Origin: Vitellaria paradoxa
Lineage: Eukaryota; Streptophyta; Magnoliopsida; Ericales; Sapotaceae
DNA length: 64,000 bases
NCBI GenBank assembly: GCA_019916065.1
Contig: CM034233.1
Coordinates: 1,736,001 to 1,800,000 of the forward strand
Reading direction: 5' to 3'
Shown piece by piece: positions 10,055 to 22,700 of the stretch. The notes under the pieces were generated by a model. The model ran no database searches, was not told where the DNA came from, and saw only the letters and a program-made list of their open reading frames with translations. Both the position numbers and the translations under genes were made by a program. Every line of letters begins with the position of its first letter. Position 1 is the stretch's first letter.

Positions 10055-13000
10055 TGTGTTCTGAAGCAATTGACTGCATTTCTGCGTTAAAAAAATTGGA
10101 TGAGATTCACGGAAGTCTGAATGATGAAATGAAAAAGTTGCTTGCTCAGAAGAATGATTACCAGAATCGACTCCGCAGATGCAAGAGCATGATGCCAACT
10201 AATATCTACAAAAAATGGGTTTGCAAGGTGAATAGGACTGAGCAACAGGTGAAAAATTTAGAAACCAAATTCAATGAAGAAAGCAAAAAATCGTCAGTAC
10301 TTAATTTTAAACAAAGTTTAGAGCTCTGCCAAGAGATGGAAGTCAAGTGTAAATCTGTTCGCAAACTTTTGGAAGAGGGCAATCATCTGGGAGAAATTTT
10401 GGTTGATCGGCCACCAGAATGTGTAGAAGTGATTGCAGCACCAGAAATCCAAAAATTTCAAACAATGAAACGGCATGTGGATGAGATTTTGAATATGCTG
10501 AGGGATGATAAAGTTAAAGGGATAAGAATCCATGGAAAGGTGGGGAGTGGTAAAACAGCCATAATGCAGAGTTTGAATAACCATGAAGAAGTTAGACGTA
10601 TGTTTGAAATAGTCCTATGGGTGAAGGTTTCATCAGAGGATAGTAAAGGGAATCGGAGCGTGAAGGAATTGCAAAAGGCTATTGTGGGAAGATTGAAACT
10701 TAACATTGGAAGCACCAGCATTGCTTGTGAAGTCGCAAAAAGAATATCAGAAGACTTGGCGGGTAAGAAGTTCTTGCTACTCTTAGATGATGTGCATCAA
10801 GACCTGAACTTTTATCAGCTAGGAATCCCTGAAAGTAAGAATGGTAGCAAAATAGTATTGACAACTAGATTTGGTCGTGTCTGTTCGTCAATTGTGAATA
10901 GGGCTGTCACAGTAAACTGTTTATCAGAAGATGAGGCATGGAAATTGTTTTGTGATGTTCTGGAGCACCCAGAACTTATAGATAATGGAAAAATCTCACC
11001 AATTGCCCGGAAAATTGTCAAGAAGTGTGGTGGTCTTCCGCTCGTTATATATTTGGTAGCAAGTGACTTCAGGATGAGGAGTGACAAAGAACAATGGGTT
11101 GATGGATATAACAACTTCAGAAAGTGGCCTGACATCCAATATGAAGGCCTGGAAGAACTGTATAAATTATTGAGTTTTTGTTGCAACAATTTGAGCAGCA
11201 AACAGAAGAAATGTTTTTCTTATGCTGCCATTTATTCTGAAGATAAAAACATTCCCATAGATTGTTTGTTGGATTGTTGGGCTGCTCAAAATTTCCTTGG
11301 CAGTAATGATGATGCAGATGACCTGCGCATTGCGGGTCGTAGCATATTGCAGCATCTTAAAAATGTGTCCTTACTTGAAGATGGTAAGACTCCGGGAGAT
11401 GTACGCATGCACAAAATTATCAGGCAAGTGACGCTGCGTAATGGTGAATGTAAATCTTTGGTGAAAACTAATGAAGGACTGCGAGAACCTCCAGATGGGA
11501 GATATTGGGCAGATAAGAATTGGGTCTCTCTGGTAGGCAATGAACTGCAAAACTTACCAGACAGCCCAGATTGCAGGGTGCTTTCCGCACTCCTTCTACA
11601 GGAAAATTTGAGTTTGAACACAATCCCTCTTTCATTCTTTGAACATATGGAAAAAGTCCAAATTCTGGACTTGTATTCTACGGGCATTGTGTCATTGCCA
11701 AAATCCCTATCAAAGCTGATCACACTTAAAGTGCTCTATCTTAATAATTGCAAAGATTTGAAGAAGCTTCCTCCTCAGTTGGGAGAACTTCAGCATCTTG
11801 AGGTGCTTGATTTTCGGGGTAGTGGGATTGCAAGAATACCACATGTTATTAAGAAATTGATGCACCTAAGACGTTTACTTGTATCATTCCCTAAGGATAA
11901 TTCATCAGATGTAGATCAGAATTGCAATGTTATTTCCACGCTTTCCATGTTGAAGGAGTTGGTCATTGACGTGAAAGCTCGTCGTGAGCAGTGGAATGAG
12001 CTGCTGAATGCTTCAGTACAAAAGATAGCTACCTTAACGCTGACCACTTTCCAATTCGATTTTTCAGATGAGAAAGTAGATGTGATAAAGGTGGAGGCAG
12101 CTACAACGCATATCTGGGTTCCCATTCCAGGCGTTCTTAGAAGTTTCACAGATAGAAGTGACCTTTCCTTTGCATCATTTCAAGTCTGCATTGGTTGCCA
12201 CTCAACCCAGCGCCAAATTCCTATGTCTTATGAGTATGAGAGGTACATGAAATGTGAAAGCTATGATCCTGCAGTTTCAGAGTTGCATGCTAAAGCCGAT
12301 GCGTTTGAATTGGTCAACCACCCCAACGCAAAGACTCTTTCAGAGTTTGGTATTGAGAGCATGAACAAGGTTCGAGGTTTTCTAATTGAAAGTTGCAATG
12401 CAATTGAAACAATCATGGATTGTGATGCTATGATGGAATGTCCAATATTGCCAAACCTTGAGCAACTATCCATGAAGCATTTGCCAATGCTCAAAAGCAT
12501 TTGGAAAGGCTATCTGCCAAATGGTAGCCTATGCCAAATAAAGAGACTAGTTTTGAGCAATTGTCCAATGTTGATCAATATATTTTCTCATGGATTGGTT
12601 CAGCAACTTTCTAGAATCCAACAACTGGAAGTTTATGAGTGCTACAGAATTGAAGAGATAATTGTCGAATCTGAAAATAGCGGAATTGATCCACATGTGC
12701 TCCCAAACCTGCAAAAAATGACTCTTCAAAATATGCCCAAATTAAGAAGCATTGGGCCAGATGAATCAATGAAGTGGGACTCCTTAAAAGACCTTGAGAT
12801 ACATGGCTGTCCCAAATTGAGCAGACTACCTTTTAGCAGTGATAACACATTCAGCCTGAGGTCCATTAAAACAGAGAACCACTGGTGGGATACATTGCAG
12901 TGGAAACACCCTGAGCTCAAAGAACACTTTCAGCAATATTGCACCTTCAGGTAATGTGTAACTTTTGGTAATTTTCCATCATAGAAGGTAGTAACTAAGA

Positions 13001-14790
13001 TGCCTGCTTCTTGTATCAAACGAATTATTCTGCATTTATTTTATATTTCAGAATTCACAAGACTGACTGTACTGTAGGTGTTCGTGCAAGATTCTTGATT
13101 GTTTAACTTATATAGGTGAAGTCCATGAGATCCATTACTCTAGTTTCTTTTTTTGGATGTGAATGAGGTGGCTGCAAGAGGATACTTGGCCCATGGCTGG
13201 ATCCTTGGTGAGTGCCTCAGCTCTAGAAAGTGAAGACGATTGTTGCTAGTCTCAATGAGCCACTTGAGAGGCAAGAGGAAAAGCAAGACAACCACAAGAG
13301 AAGGAGAGAGAGACTCTTCAATGCTGTGTCTATTGTGAATAAATGAGGGTCCTAGGGGTCCAAGGTCTTTAGGCCTTTGGTGGGAAAGTAGATGTTGACT
13401 AGGGTTAAGTTGTGATGGCAAATCCTGAAGGATAAGGGTGCATGCATGCAGCTCTATATGCTAAATCTGTCATTAATACGGATTTGCATGCATGCTGCTG
13501 TTGTGGTTTTGTGAAAAGTTGCAGAGCTGTCACTCGCTCGCTAGCTGTGGCTCGCAGGTCCTTGGGGATTGGATTCCTGGTAGCTTTAGGATCGTGGGCA
13601 CCTTATACCAATACTTTCTAGGTGAAGTGATGAATAAATATTTATTTAGCTCAAGAACCCACTATTTAATCTCATGTGATTATCAAAGTTAGTGATCTCT
13701 TTTTTTGTCTCTCTTTTTTTTTTTTTTTTGGGGGGGGGGGGGGGGGGGTTTGACGGACGTGAATAGGATTTGATTATATTGGATTTACATTTGATTGGAA
13801 TCCTTTGTTTGGACGTTTGGGTTAAGACACCTTTGTGTGGTTCAATTTAACTTTAATGTGCTAGCTATGTAATACTATGATTGATGAGTGTAGTTTAACT
13901 TGTACAGGTTCCTTCTAGCTACAGCTTAAAAAAAATTGAGTATTTGTAATTTACAAATTTTGTTAGTTTTTTTGTTTTGCCCCTATTTAATAAGGAAGAG
14001 TATGACCTTTCTTTTCATGGTTAGAACCTCTTGAGCCCAAATGAGTTGGACTTGAGTTTAGAACCTCTTGAGCCCAAATGGGTTGGACTTTAGTTGGTTG
14101 AAAAAAAGACATACAACCTTTGCAGGAATGGGCAAAATTTATGACCCATGCTCCTTCAGTATCAGGATTATTTTGGCTAACATAGCTTTTCTTTTGTTCA
14201 TATTATCACCTTTTCCTAAAAGCTAGAGGTAAAGCCTAACCTCTGCTGCAATTTTCAAAAGCCCCAGCCTTGGTTCAATGCATACTTTTGGAAACACACT
14301 ATATATGTATATAATATCTATATATTTCTTGCCTTTTGACTTGATATTTGAACCTTAGAGTTGAACCAGGACGGAGATTGAGGCACAAATTTGAACTTTG
14401 GCTTCTAAATAAGTCAAACATGGAGCTAACCTGTTGTGTATTTGGTTTGTTTTTGTGCTTCCATAACAGAGATCCACTCTTTTGTACCGCAATCCTTGTA
14501 TATTCCTAAACGTGTAAATTAATTTACTTACCAAAATAAAATGAAAAAATATACAAAATCTCAGATTTATTGACGGGATATTGATATTGTTATGAAAAGC
14601 ATTGGGGAATTCTCTCAACTCATTTGGTCTTTTGTTTTCTTATTGTCTTGGCAGCGTTGTCTCAACTATTACAATTGCTGTAAATGGCATGGGAACTTCT
14701 GTGGCTCCTCCCAAGAGAAGGCTTTCAGCAGCAGAGAAGGGAAAGGCAGTGGTTGCCTTTCAGGAATGTGGCAAGAGGTTAAGAGTGTAG
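9955..14790 (+). CDS. CC-NB-LRR (CNL) disease resistance protein, RPS2/RPS5-like group
   Basis: Intracellular immune receptor of the plant CNL class. The large exon (to 12950) encodes about 1000 residues. Counted from the upstream ATG at 9946: a coiled-coil-like N-terminus (about 45-150), P-loop GKVGSGKT (197-204), Kinase-2 FLLLLDDVH (276-284, with H for the usual W), RNBS-B SKIVLTTR (301-308), GLPL (363-366), then MHK (488-490) in place of MHD, and degenerate LRRs to the end, including a late LPNLEQL...CP block. I prefer the start at 9955, since TTGCAG before it looks like a splice acceptor. The stop at 12952-12954 overlaps a good donor (TTCAG/GTAATG). Splicing to 14655 after a pyrimidine-rich tract and GGCAG keeps the frame (phase 2) and adds about 45 residues with KRR and KR clusters, ending at 14788-14790. 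The main exon is certain; the second exon is inferred. Confidence 0.85.
10021..10068 (+). repeat. 24-bp in-frame tandem duplication in the CNL N-terminus
   Basis: GGGTCAAGATTTTGTTCTGA is followed 24 bases later by GGGTCCAGATTGTGTTCTGA. The protein shows it as GSRFCSEG then GSRLCSEA. The upstream exon copy at 9737-9823 has the unit only once. Confidence 0.85.
12951..14654 (+). other. Probable 3' intron of the CNL gene
   Basis: The interval runs from GTAATG to TTGGCAG. Inside are a T-run joined directly to a G-run (about 13713-13748), a 37-bp tandem duplication (AGAACCTCTTGAGCCC at about 14023 and 14060) and no gene. If the intron is not used, the protein ends at 12954 and this stretch is 3' UTR and spacer. 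Confidence 0.5.
13713..13748. repeat. Poly-T/poly-G junction
   Basis: A run of T's passes directly into a run of about 18 G's. Such an oligo-G run is rare in plant DNA and could form a G-quadruplex on the + strand. The exact length may also be a sequencing or assembly artefact. Confidence 0.8.
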
Positions 14791-17590
14791 TAACATAGTT
14801 CTGAAGATATATATATATATATATATATAATCCAAGAGAGCCAGCTGGTACTTGAACTGGGAACAGTGATGGTAAGACAAGTGGGGTGGATCTTTCTGCC
14901 TAATAAGGAGCCCAGCTGATGTGAGAGATGATCTGTAATAGTGGTGTTGTATTTTGAGTAGAGAAATTATGCTTGATTAGTTTGTGCCAATATGTAAACC
15001 AGTTGCTTCTTATTTGGATTATTGTGTGACCTATACTGACTACTTTACGTCTCTGTCCCACTTAGTTTGTTGGTACAATATATCATTACTATGTGTGGTA
15101 TTATTAGAGACTTGATCTGTTATGATCCTTGTTTGTGGAATGAAATTCATATGGCCTTCTTAATTACAGGGTTTGAGGAAGATTTCATTTGAAACTTTGT
15201 GGGTGAAGAAGTATTGACTGAAAATCCAATAATGGTGGAAATAACCCCCCGCGAGATTTTTGTCCACAGGATTTTGATGTCTAAAGGGAGGCATAGGAGC
15301 ACAAAATAATATAATTACAAGCTTTGTCTTCTTCTTTTTAATCTAGATTTATAAAAATACGTCATGAATTTGATTTTGATTTTATGCAAAGTTCTTTTTT
15401 TGTTTTTTTTTTTTTGTTTTTCAATTTATTTTATTTGTTTAACATAATTCGGATCTAAAATAGGCTTCATGAATTCATGTTTTGGCGACCTCATATTATG
15501 GCAACCTCTTATAGTTTGCCACATTCATGAGGCAGCCAAGGCACCTTGAGTTCTAAGAAATGCTATTGCCACGTTCATGAGGCAGCCAGGGCACCTTGAG
15601 TTCTAAAAAATGCTATTTGTATTTTTTAAATAGGTGTTTGAAAGACAAAAAAATTAAAAAAGTGAAGTGTAAAAGCCATGTGATAAAATTTGATTGGAAT
15701 AAGTTGAAAAAAAAAATATAACTTTTTATAAATTTTGATGAACCAAATGGCCATTAGATTTTTATGTTACAATTTGGCGGCCAAAAGTTTAAATTATACT
15801 TTAGATCTCAGTTCAAAAAAAAAAAATATTAATAATACATATAAAGTTTGAGGTAAATTGTTTAAATTATACTTTAGATCTCAGTTCAAAAAAAAATATT
15901 AATAATACATATAAAGTTTGAGGTAAAAAAAATTTAGACCATAGATGAATATTTTTTCTTAATTGTTATATAATTCAAAATTTGATAACTCAGCTGATTT
16001 TATTATCTTTACATAACCGAATTCATCATTTATTGCTAATGACACAAAAAAAATAAATTAAAAAAAATGTCAAAAATTTAAACGACCTTAGAAATTTAAG
16101 CATATAAAAATATTCATAGTCTAAATATTTTAAAATTTTAAACCAATTATGAACAGTTCAATATTAAAAAATATTTTTAAAATTAAAGAAATAAAATAAA
16201 AAAGAAAAATTAATAGAGACAGATTAGTTTATAGTCTTAAGAAGCATTTAACAGATTAGTTTATAGCCTTCTAGCTGTGTGACCTCTTGCTTGAACAGTT
16301 CACCTCTAATGACAGACCTTAGTCCTAGCTCAATTGCAACAATCACTGTCATTTCCAAAACCAGACACCCCAAAATCTATTGATTTAAGCAACAAATATT
16401 AGACAAAGTTTGCAGCAATAAAAATTTGCATCTAAAAAGGCAAATGGCAACATAAGTGAAATAAAAGCTTCTCATCTTCAGAAAATAAATTAACAATATT
16501 CTGACCAGCAACCTCTTTTTTAACTTTTATTTAATGCTTTCTGTCGCCATCTTTTCAAGGCAATGAGGTGTCTAAAACAATGCAAATGCAATTCATTCCA
16601 CCGGAATGCCAGACCTAAATAGGCCATTGGTCCCCCTACTTCATCTCATTAATGTACATGCTCTGTAACCAAGACACAGATGAAAAACGTTTGAATTTTA
16701 CTGAAATCAGATTTTTAAGCTCGAACCGACTCAGCTTCAGAAAGATTATAACAAAAGCACGCAACATGTTTATAAACGAGACAATTTCTAGGACACAATT
16801 TTACGAGAATTCGTAAGACTGCAGGTAATGACTGTAATGCTTCATTTTCACTACTACAATCCAAATATTCAGCCATTTAGAGTACTTTGCAGTGTCAACA
16901 AGGAAGGGAAATTCACAATTAAAGGTTTGGACAAGGTGCGAGGAATGCAAGAATTGGTATTAGTATGTGACAACAGAAAGCAAAGACAGAAGGGAACCAG
17001 ATTTGAGAAAGCACCGGGTCCTTGCAGTTACAATGATTTGTCCTAGGAAGAAATCCATATAGAGCAAAGGCTATGACTGAATTTTAAAATCAATACAAAT
17101 ATGCATTAGAAAATCCACACCATATCAGATATATTATTTTGAGATGAGTCACGTCCGATTTGGTAGCGAGTCAATTATCAAATCTTCGCTTCGTTGGGTT
17201 GTTTTGGTAGGTATGAAAAAGAAACCATTTTGGAAAAAATTTCAAAAATTGCAAAAGAAAAACGAAAATATGAAAATATAGAAATATTTGAAAGGGAAAA
17301 TTGAAATCTAAATATATAAAAGGCTAATGATAAATTAATTAAACAATTTATTGTGTGTTTCACTACATTTCAATGGAAACAATAAAACTTATTTCACTAA
17401 CGTTTCGTTTTATCTCCTAGTAAACCATTAACGTTCGTGGAAAAATTGTTATTGGGTTCCTTGGGTTGAATCCATGGAGATGCTTCAATTGATTTATTCA
17501 GTGAAAGAGTTGCAGAGAGCCTAGATGAAATCTTTCTGGGCCACTTATCTGGGTTTGACAAGCTGACTTTTTGTGGGTTAGGTTTTGGTG
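14791..17590. other. AT-rich spacer with two small tandem duplications
   Basis: No gene is supported. There is an (AT)n microsatellite at about 14810-14829, a 50-bp tandem duplication at about 15517-15616 (TTCATGAGGCAGCCA repeated) and a roughly 73-bp tandem duplication at about 15788-15925 (AAATTATACTTTAGATCTCA repeated). The open frame at 16828-17046 matches nothing I know. Confidence 0.55.
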
Positions 17591-17599
17591 TAATTGTGC

Positions 17600-17990
17600 A
17601 CAACCTTTTTACTTGATGTGCCGTCCATGAGAAGATCCTCCTAGCAAGCAAAAGAACGTGATGCAAGTTCGTGAATGGGTGCTGCTTTTGTAAGCAAGTT
17701 GAGGTGCAGTGCCTCACATTTTACTCCACTGTGTCATTGAGAATTATGAGCCTTAATTCTTACCCATTATGCAATGTCCTGACATTCCACCGGGGTTTGC
17801 ATGGTTGGTGGAGTGTGACTGTAAGACTCGTGCGGGCGACTAAGATGAGGAAGGTGTGGCAGTTAGCTTCCTTTTGCTTCTTTCGGTTGTATATAGGGAG
17901 AAAGGATAACAGGACTTCATTGTTTATCAATTTTGTAGATGAAGTGCAGGTGGAATCGTGGATCAATTTCTGAATTTTGTAGATAATATC
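17600..17990 (+). mobile_element. LINE fragment (C-terminal zf-RVT region)
   Basis: In two frames the + strand reads LASKRT, then FVNGCCFCKQVEVQCLTFY, later KMRKVWQLASFCFFRLYIGR. This follows the pattern of the zinc-binding region at the C-terminus of plant L1-type LINE reverse transcriptases (CxxC followed by a histidine/cysteine block, then a VWxxxPLCLFWxIWxxRN-like motif), with several substitutions and a frameshift. No poly-A tail is visible. The match is to a family pattern recalled from knowledge, not to a search result. Confidence 0.5.
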
Positions 17991-18940
17991 GAAGTATGAG
18001 GATTATTTAGGCTTCTAGCTGGCCCTGTTGGTTGTCTAGGCATTCTTTTGTGCATGGGCTGAATTCAGTTGATGCATTCTGATGCAATTAAATATTCCCA
18101 TTAAAAGAAATGGCATCTATAAATAAGAAAAGATGATATATAAAAGTTTTCGCAATCAAATATTTGTGCATATATAAAGGCAAGGATCAAGATAGAGTTA
18201 AGATAACAGTTACACAACTGAAGTTGATGCAAATAATGTATCCCTTACAACCAGGGTGCTATATATCATCTGCATGGCAATGAAACAATACATACATGCA
18301 AGTACAATTCATATTGTTCCACTAAAACTTGTGTTCTTGAGTTACTTGACATTGACAAGGACATGCCATGACATAGTAACAGAAACATCCTAACATTGTT
18401 GAGCGAAAAACATGATAAGGAATTCATTTTTTTTTGAAAAAAAATAGCATCCAAAAACAACAAGGCGCTGGTGGTGAAACAGGTAGCTATTCTTTCATTC
18501 AGGACTGACATGCCCTAGGTTTGAAGTACAATGATGTAATCCAGCACCATATACCATGGGAAGAAGAATATCATACTTGAAACTTCGCGCGATAAGGGCT
18601 AACCAAGAACTGAGAGGATTGAAGGCAACACAAGTTCTTTTGACAAGGCTTCATTTAGAAGTTTTCCAATATTTGCAGAGCTTCATTTATAAATCCAACG
18701 ACCATGTTGCCAGTAAGCAAAACTTTGTTTGTCACTTTTTTTTCATATTCATTCTCACTTGTCCGATAATCAATTTACCAAAGTTTTGAAAATCACAAGT
18801 AACTTGAAGTTTAATTATGTTTGTAAAACTGTCAGCAGCTTCCATCTGCATATTTCATCATAAGATTCAATGGTTTATCATAACAGAAACATGCATACCT
18901 CTACAGCTTCTAGTTTGATGAAACCAAAGAGACCAATCAT
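17991..18940. other. Spacer downstream of the ARF relic
   Basis: I see no gene. The 3' UTR of the ARF17-like locus (on the - strand) would fall in the right part of this stretch. Confidence 0.5.
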
Positions 18941-19402
18941 TCATAAAGAACATGCTTCAACAGCAGAGGCTCTTTGGCATTGGACATCAAGCCCATTGAG
19001 CAGTTTTGTGTGAGGGCAAGTCAATGAAAGGTCCGGAGAATTATTTTCATCTTCAGTTTCTTTGAACATATTACTGCCATTATCTTCTGTACAACCAACA
19101 TCATAAATGCCACTGCCACTGTTCATAGGATCATCCACGTGTATCCATGCACCAAACAGCTGGAATCAACCCGAACTGACTTCTGTTGAGGAATTGGTTT
19201 TCCAGCTTGTTCACTGCCAAAGAAATGCACACTCATCTGACTATCGGGTGAGAAATTGTCAAACTGTTTACTACCAACGTCCAGTTCAGCAGACATGTTT
19301 TCAACTTCAATGTCATATTGTTTCCAAAAAGAAATATCACTGCATGTCTGATGGTAGTTTCACTATTGAAGTTGGCTAAACCGGATACAAAAAAATGGAT
19401 CT

Positions 19403-19423
19403 TGCCTGGCTCCCTGCATGCGG
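19403..19423 (-). promoter_or_regulatory. miR160 target site in the ARF17 relic
   Basis: The + strand here is identical to the conserved plant miR160 sequence except at nucleotide 15 (C for U, a tolerated G:U change in the duplex) and one base near the 3' end. The transcript made from the - strand would therefore pair over the whole seed and cleavage region. The site encodes MQGARQ, as in all ARF10/16/17 genes, which confirms the class. The miRNA sequence is recalled from knowledge. Confidence 0.88.
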
Positions 19424-19642
19424 GCAGAAAAAGAACTGCAATTCATCAACAAGGGGTTCAAGTTCCCTATCATTGAATTATTTAATCCTGTGACAGGAAA
19501 GAAGAGGTCTCCCTCTCCATCAGTTGGCAACCCTGTATTCTGAGGAACTCTGTACTCCTTCGCAGGAGGAAATGTGGAATGGAGTGGTAGTGTGGGAACA
19601 ATATACTCAACTTGCCAAGGACTCACTCTCTTTACATTCTGC

Positions 19643-19698
19643 AGAACTTCAGGTTTTTTTTTTTTTTTTTTTTTTTCGGTAATTAAGAGAACTTCAGG
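19643..19698 (-). mobile_element. Micro-retroinsertion in exon 2 of the ARF17 relic (adds 15 codons)
   Basis: AGAACTTCAGG occurs at 19643-19653 and 19688-19698, 45 bases apart. Between them stand 23 T's and CGGTAATTAAG, which on the gene's strand reads CTTAATTACCG followed by A23. The insert plus target duplication is 45 bp, so the frame is kept and the conserved PEVLQNVKR becomes [24 protein letters not shown]. The core resembles the inserts at 5798 and 35686. Confidence 0.85.
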
Positions 19699-19739
19699 TT
19701 CATCCCACGTAACCTGTGGCAGAAAGGAGTGTAACAATG

Positions 19740-22700
19740 TCAGATAAGTTAGGAAGGGGAAATGAGTGGATGTTCAACAGAAACAGAATCACAGGAGGAT
19801 TATAGAAATAATTCAAAGAATCTAAAAGTTAAAAGTGTTAAGTGGATGAGCTTTTTGCAACTTAATTAAAAGAAAATATTATTTTAAAAGGATCTTGAAA
19901 GGGATCCAGAGCCACTATATTCCTGCAATTACAAAGAATTCGTTACTTCCAACTTCTCTCATAATACAATGCTAATGTCACCTTAGGTTGATACACTTCC
20001 AAGACTTAATAAACAATTACTTGATTCAAAGCTGCATATCTACCTAGAGAGAAACCAAAGCCATGGCCTCCGGGATTGAACTACTCCGAGTTCTGTCCTT
20101 CCCACGTGACTCTCAAGTCATGTCACTATTTCCAAGAATTAATAAACAATTAGGCGATTCCAACTTCTAATATACAGCACACAACCGGTATCTATAAGAA
20201 CAATATATATTTTACATAAAATCATTCACACAGCACAGGAACTTTGAGAAACATACTGAAATTCGAAGATTGATACGTTTCAACATTGCATTTGCTCTCG
20301 ATGATTAATATTCACACAATCCACAGACAGAATAGGGATGGTGTGAAATGCCAGTGACATCATAATCAATATCATTCCATTTGTGTGTTCACAAACCATG
20401 TTATCAGAAACCTTGTCCTTGAAATAACATTACTAGCTAAAATACAGACATATATACATACAAACAAGTCAACGCAGGGGGAGGAAAAAAAAAAAGAAAA
20501 AAGAGAGAGAGGACACAACATGACTGCGGAAAAATATATTTATACATGTATTTTATAAATTTCATATATATGAACATTTAATGCAAAGACAACAAAAAGA
20601 ATTTGCAAAGTAATACTCATTAAATTTTTAGCTACTATCTCACCTCAAAGCTCAAATTGTTAAATTGTAGGGCCAATTTTATTATTCATATTGACTTGCT
20701 TCCTCGTCTCACAAGCCATCATGTGTGACCACATTTTTTTTTCTGGAAAAGGCCAAACACTTAGCATAATATATTTTTTTAACGTGACAAAATGCGTGCA
20801 ACTGTTAACTTTTCTTTATTTGGCAGTAAGGTTTGAACTGTTTAACTTTGTCTGCTCCAACACTAAATTAAATTGTTACTCATTATCTAACCTTAAAGCT
20901 CAAGTTATTAGGAGTGACAACTTTATTTCTTAAGCTAGGAATTCTCCATACCTTTATAATTTGACCCACAAAGAGTTCAAATGTATTTAAAACTATAATT
21001 TGGTCTGCAAAGAGTGTAAAAGTACATGAATTTAAAATTGCAAGTTTTATATACATTAAAATTGAATTTTAATTTAAATTTTATACTTTAAGAAATTTTG
21101 AAGAAAAATAAAAGTCTAAATATCAAATTTTTTAAAATAAAAAATTTAATTGACTTTATCTAAGAAGTATCCATACAATGTTTAATAAATGTGTAAATTT
21201 TTATTATTTAATATAAATATTATCACATTTTAAAATTATTTTTAAAAATTTTAATTTAAAAACTTTTATAATAAAGTATACAAAAAAATATGAAAGAAGT
21301 GAAAGTGTGTGTCTCTATATGAAGTAACTAAAAAAACAACCAAAGTAGATAAAAAATAAGTAATCTTAGCCATTGAACAAATTCAATAGTTGAAAATATT
21401 CTAAATTCAAATTCTTGAGCTTCCTTGTTATATAAATAATATAAAGAATATAAAAGTGTATGTATTTAAAATTTTAAGTTTTATGTACGTTAAAACTGAT
21501 TTTTAATTTAAATATTTATTTTTAAGAAATATTTAAAGAAAATTAAAGTCTAAATATTACCTTTTAACCAAAAAAAAGAAACTCTTAGTTGACTTTGTCT
21601 GATAGATATCCATACAGCATTTAATAAATGTGCAAAATTTTATTAATTATTATAAAAAAATCATATTTTTAAAAATATTAGTTTAAAAACTTTCCAAAAA
21701 AAAAGTATTAAAAAATGGGAAGAGTGAGTGTGTGTTTCCATGTGAATTAACCGAAAAAACAACCAAAGTGAAAAAAAAAAAAAAGAAATAATCATGACTA
21801 TTGAATAAATCTAGTGGCTGAAAATATCCTAAATTAAAATTTTTGAACTTCCTTATTATATAGATTAGTATTTTTATACCCTCAACAAGGCCCCTCATGT
21901 AATCAGATTTATTTTTTTGACAATGCAAACATATCTAACTACTAATTTTTTTTATTGATGACAAGATTTGAACTCAAAGCCTTACTAACTTTGATAATAT
22001 ATTAAACTGCTAGTCACTATCTCACTTAAAAGTTCGAATTATTAAAGAGGGAATTTTATTATTTATATTGACTTACTTTCTCTCAACGCTACAAATTAAA
22101 ATTAAAAATGAAAAACATATATTTAAAGAAACTAATTAATGTCAAAAGCAAAAGATCTTAGTACTTCAAGGTTATCAGTCAAGCTTTCTAAGGACAGAAT
22201 AAAATTAATTCCTATGACATGTGAATACCATATCCATGAACGACTCATCTATACATACTGCCACAGGTTGGCACAAAGCATTGGTACAGGTACGTTCACT
22301 TGCATTATATCCTAGTTCCGAAGCCCACTAGCATCTTCTAACATCCATTTCACACTAGAGTTTTACCGGTACTATATGTGAACTCACACAATGTGTGTGA
22401 TCATTAAACTCAACTCAACCTTTTCCCCACTAAATGGCTAACCGCTTATTGGGATTTTTGAAGAAATAAAGTTGTTTACATCAGTAACTTCCATTGCTGA
22501 TGGTGGGATGATTTTGGATAATTAACTTGGGAGTTATCTGCATCCAAGAATTTTGAGATGATTTAGAAATGTTTAATCTGCCATTTTTTATTATCAAAAC
22601 TGAATTTCAACCCTCTCATGTTTTATTGAGTAGCAATCTGAAAAGCATATTAACCATAACATACCCACAAACAATGTTATTAAAATCCCAATTTAAATCT

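Noticed and set aside
11286..11723. 145-codon - strand frame inside the CNL gene
   Set aside because: Antisense shadow of the LRR coding exon, no recognisable domain.
16828..17046. 72-codon + strand frame
   Set aside because: No similarity to any family I know and no gene context; could not be supported.
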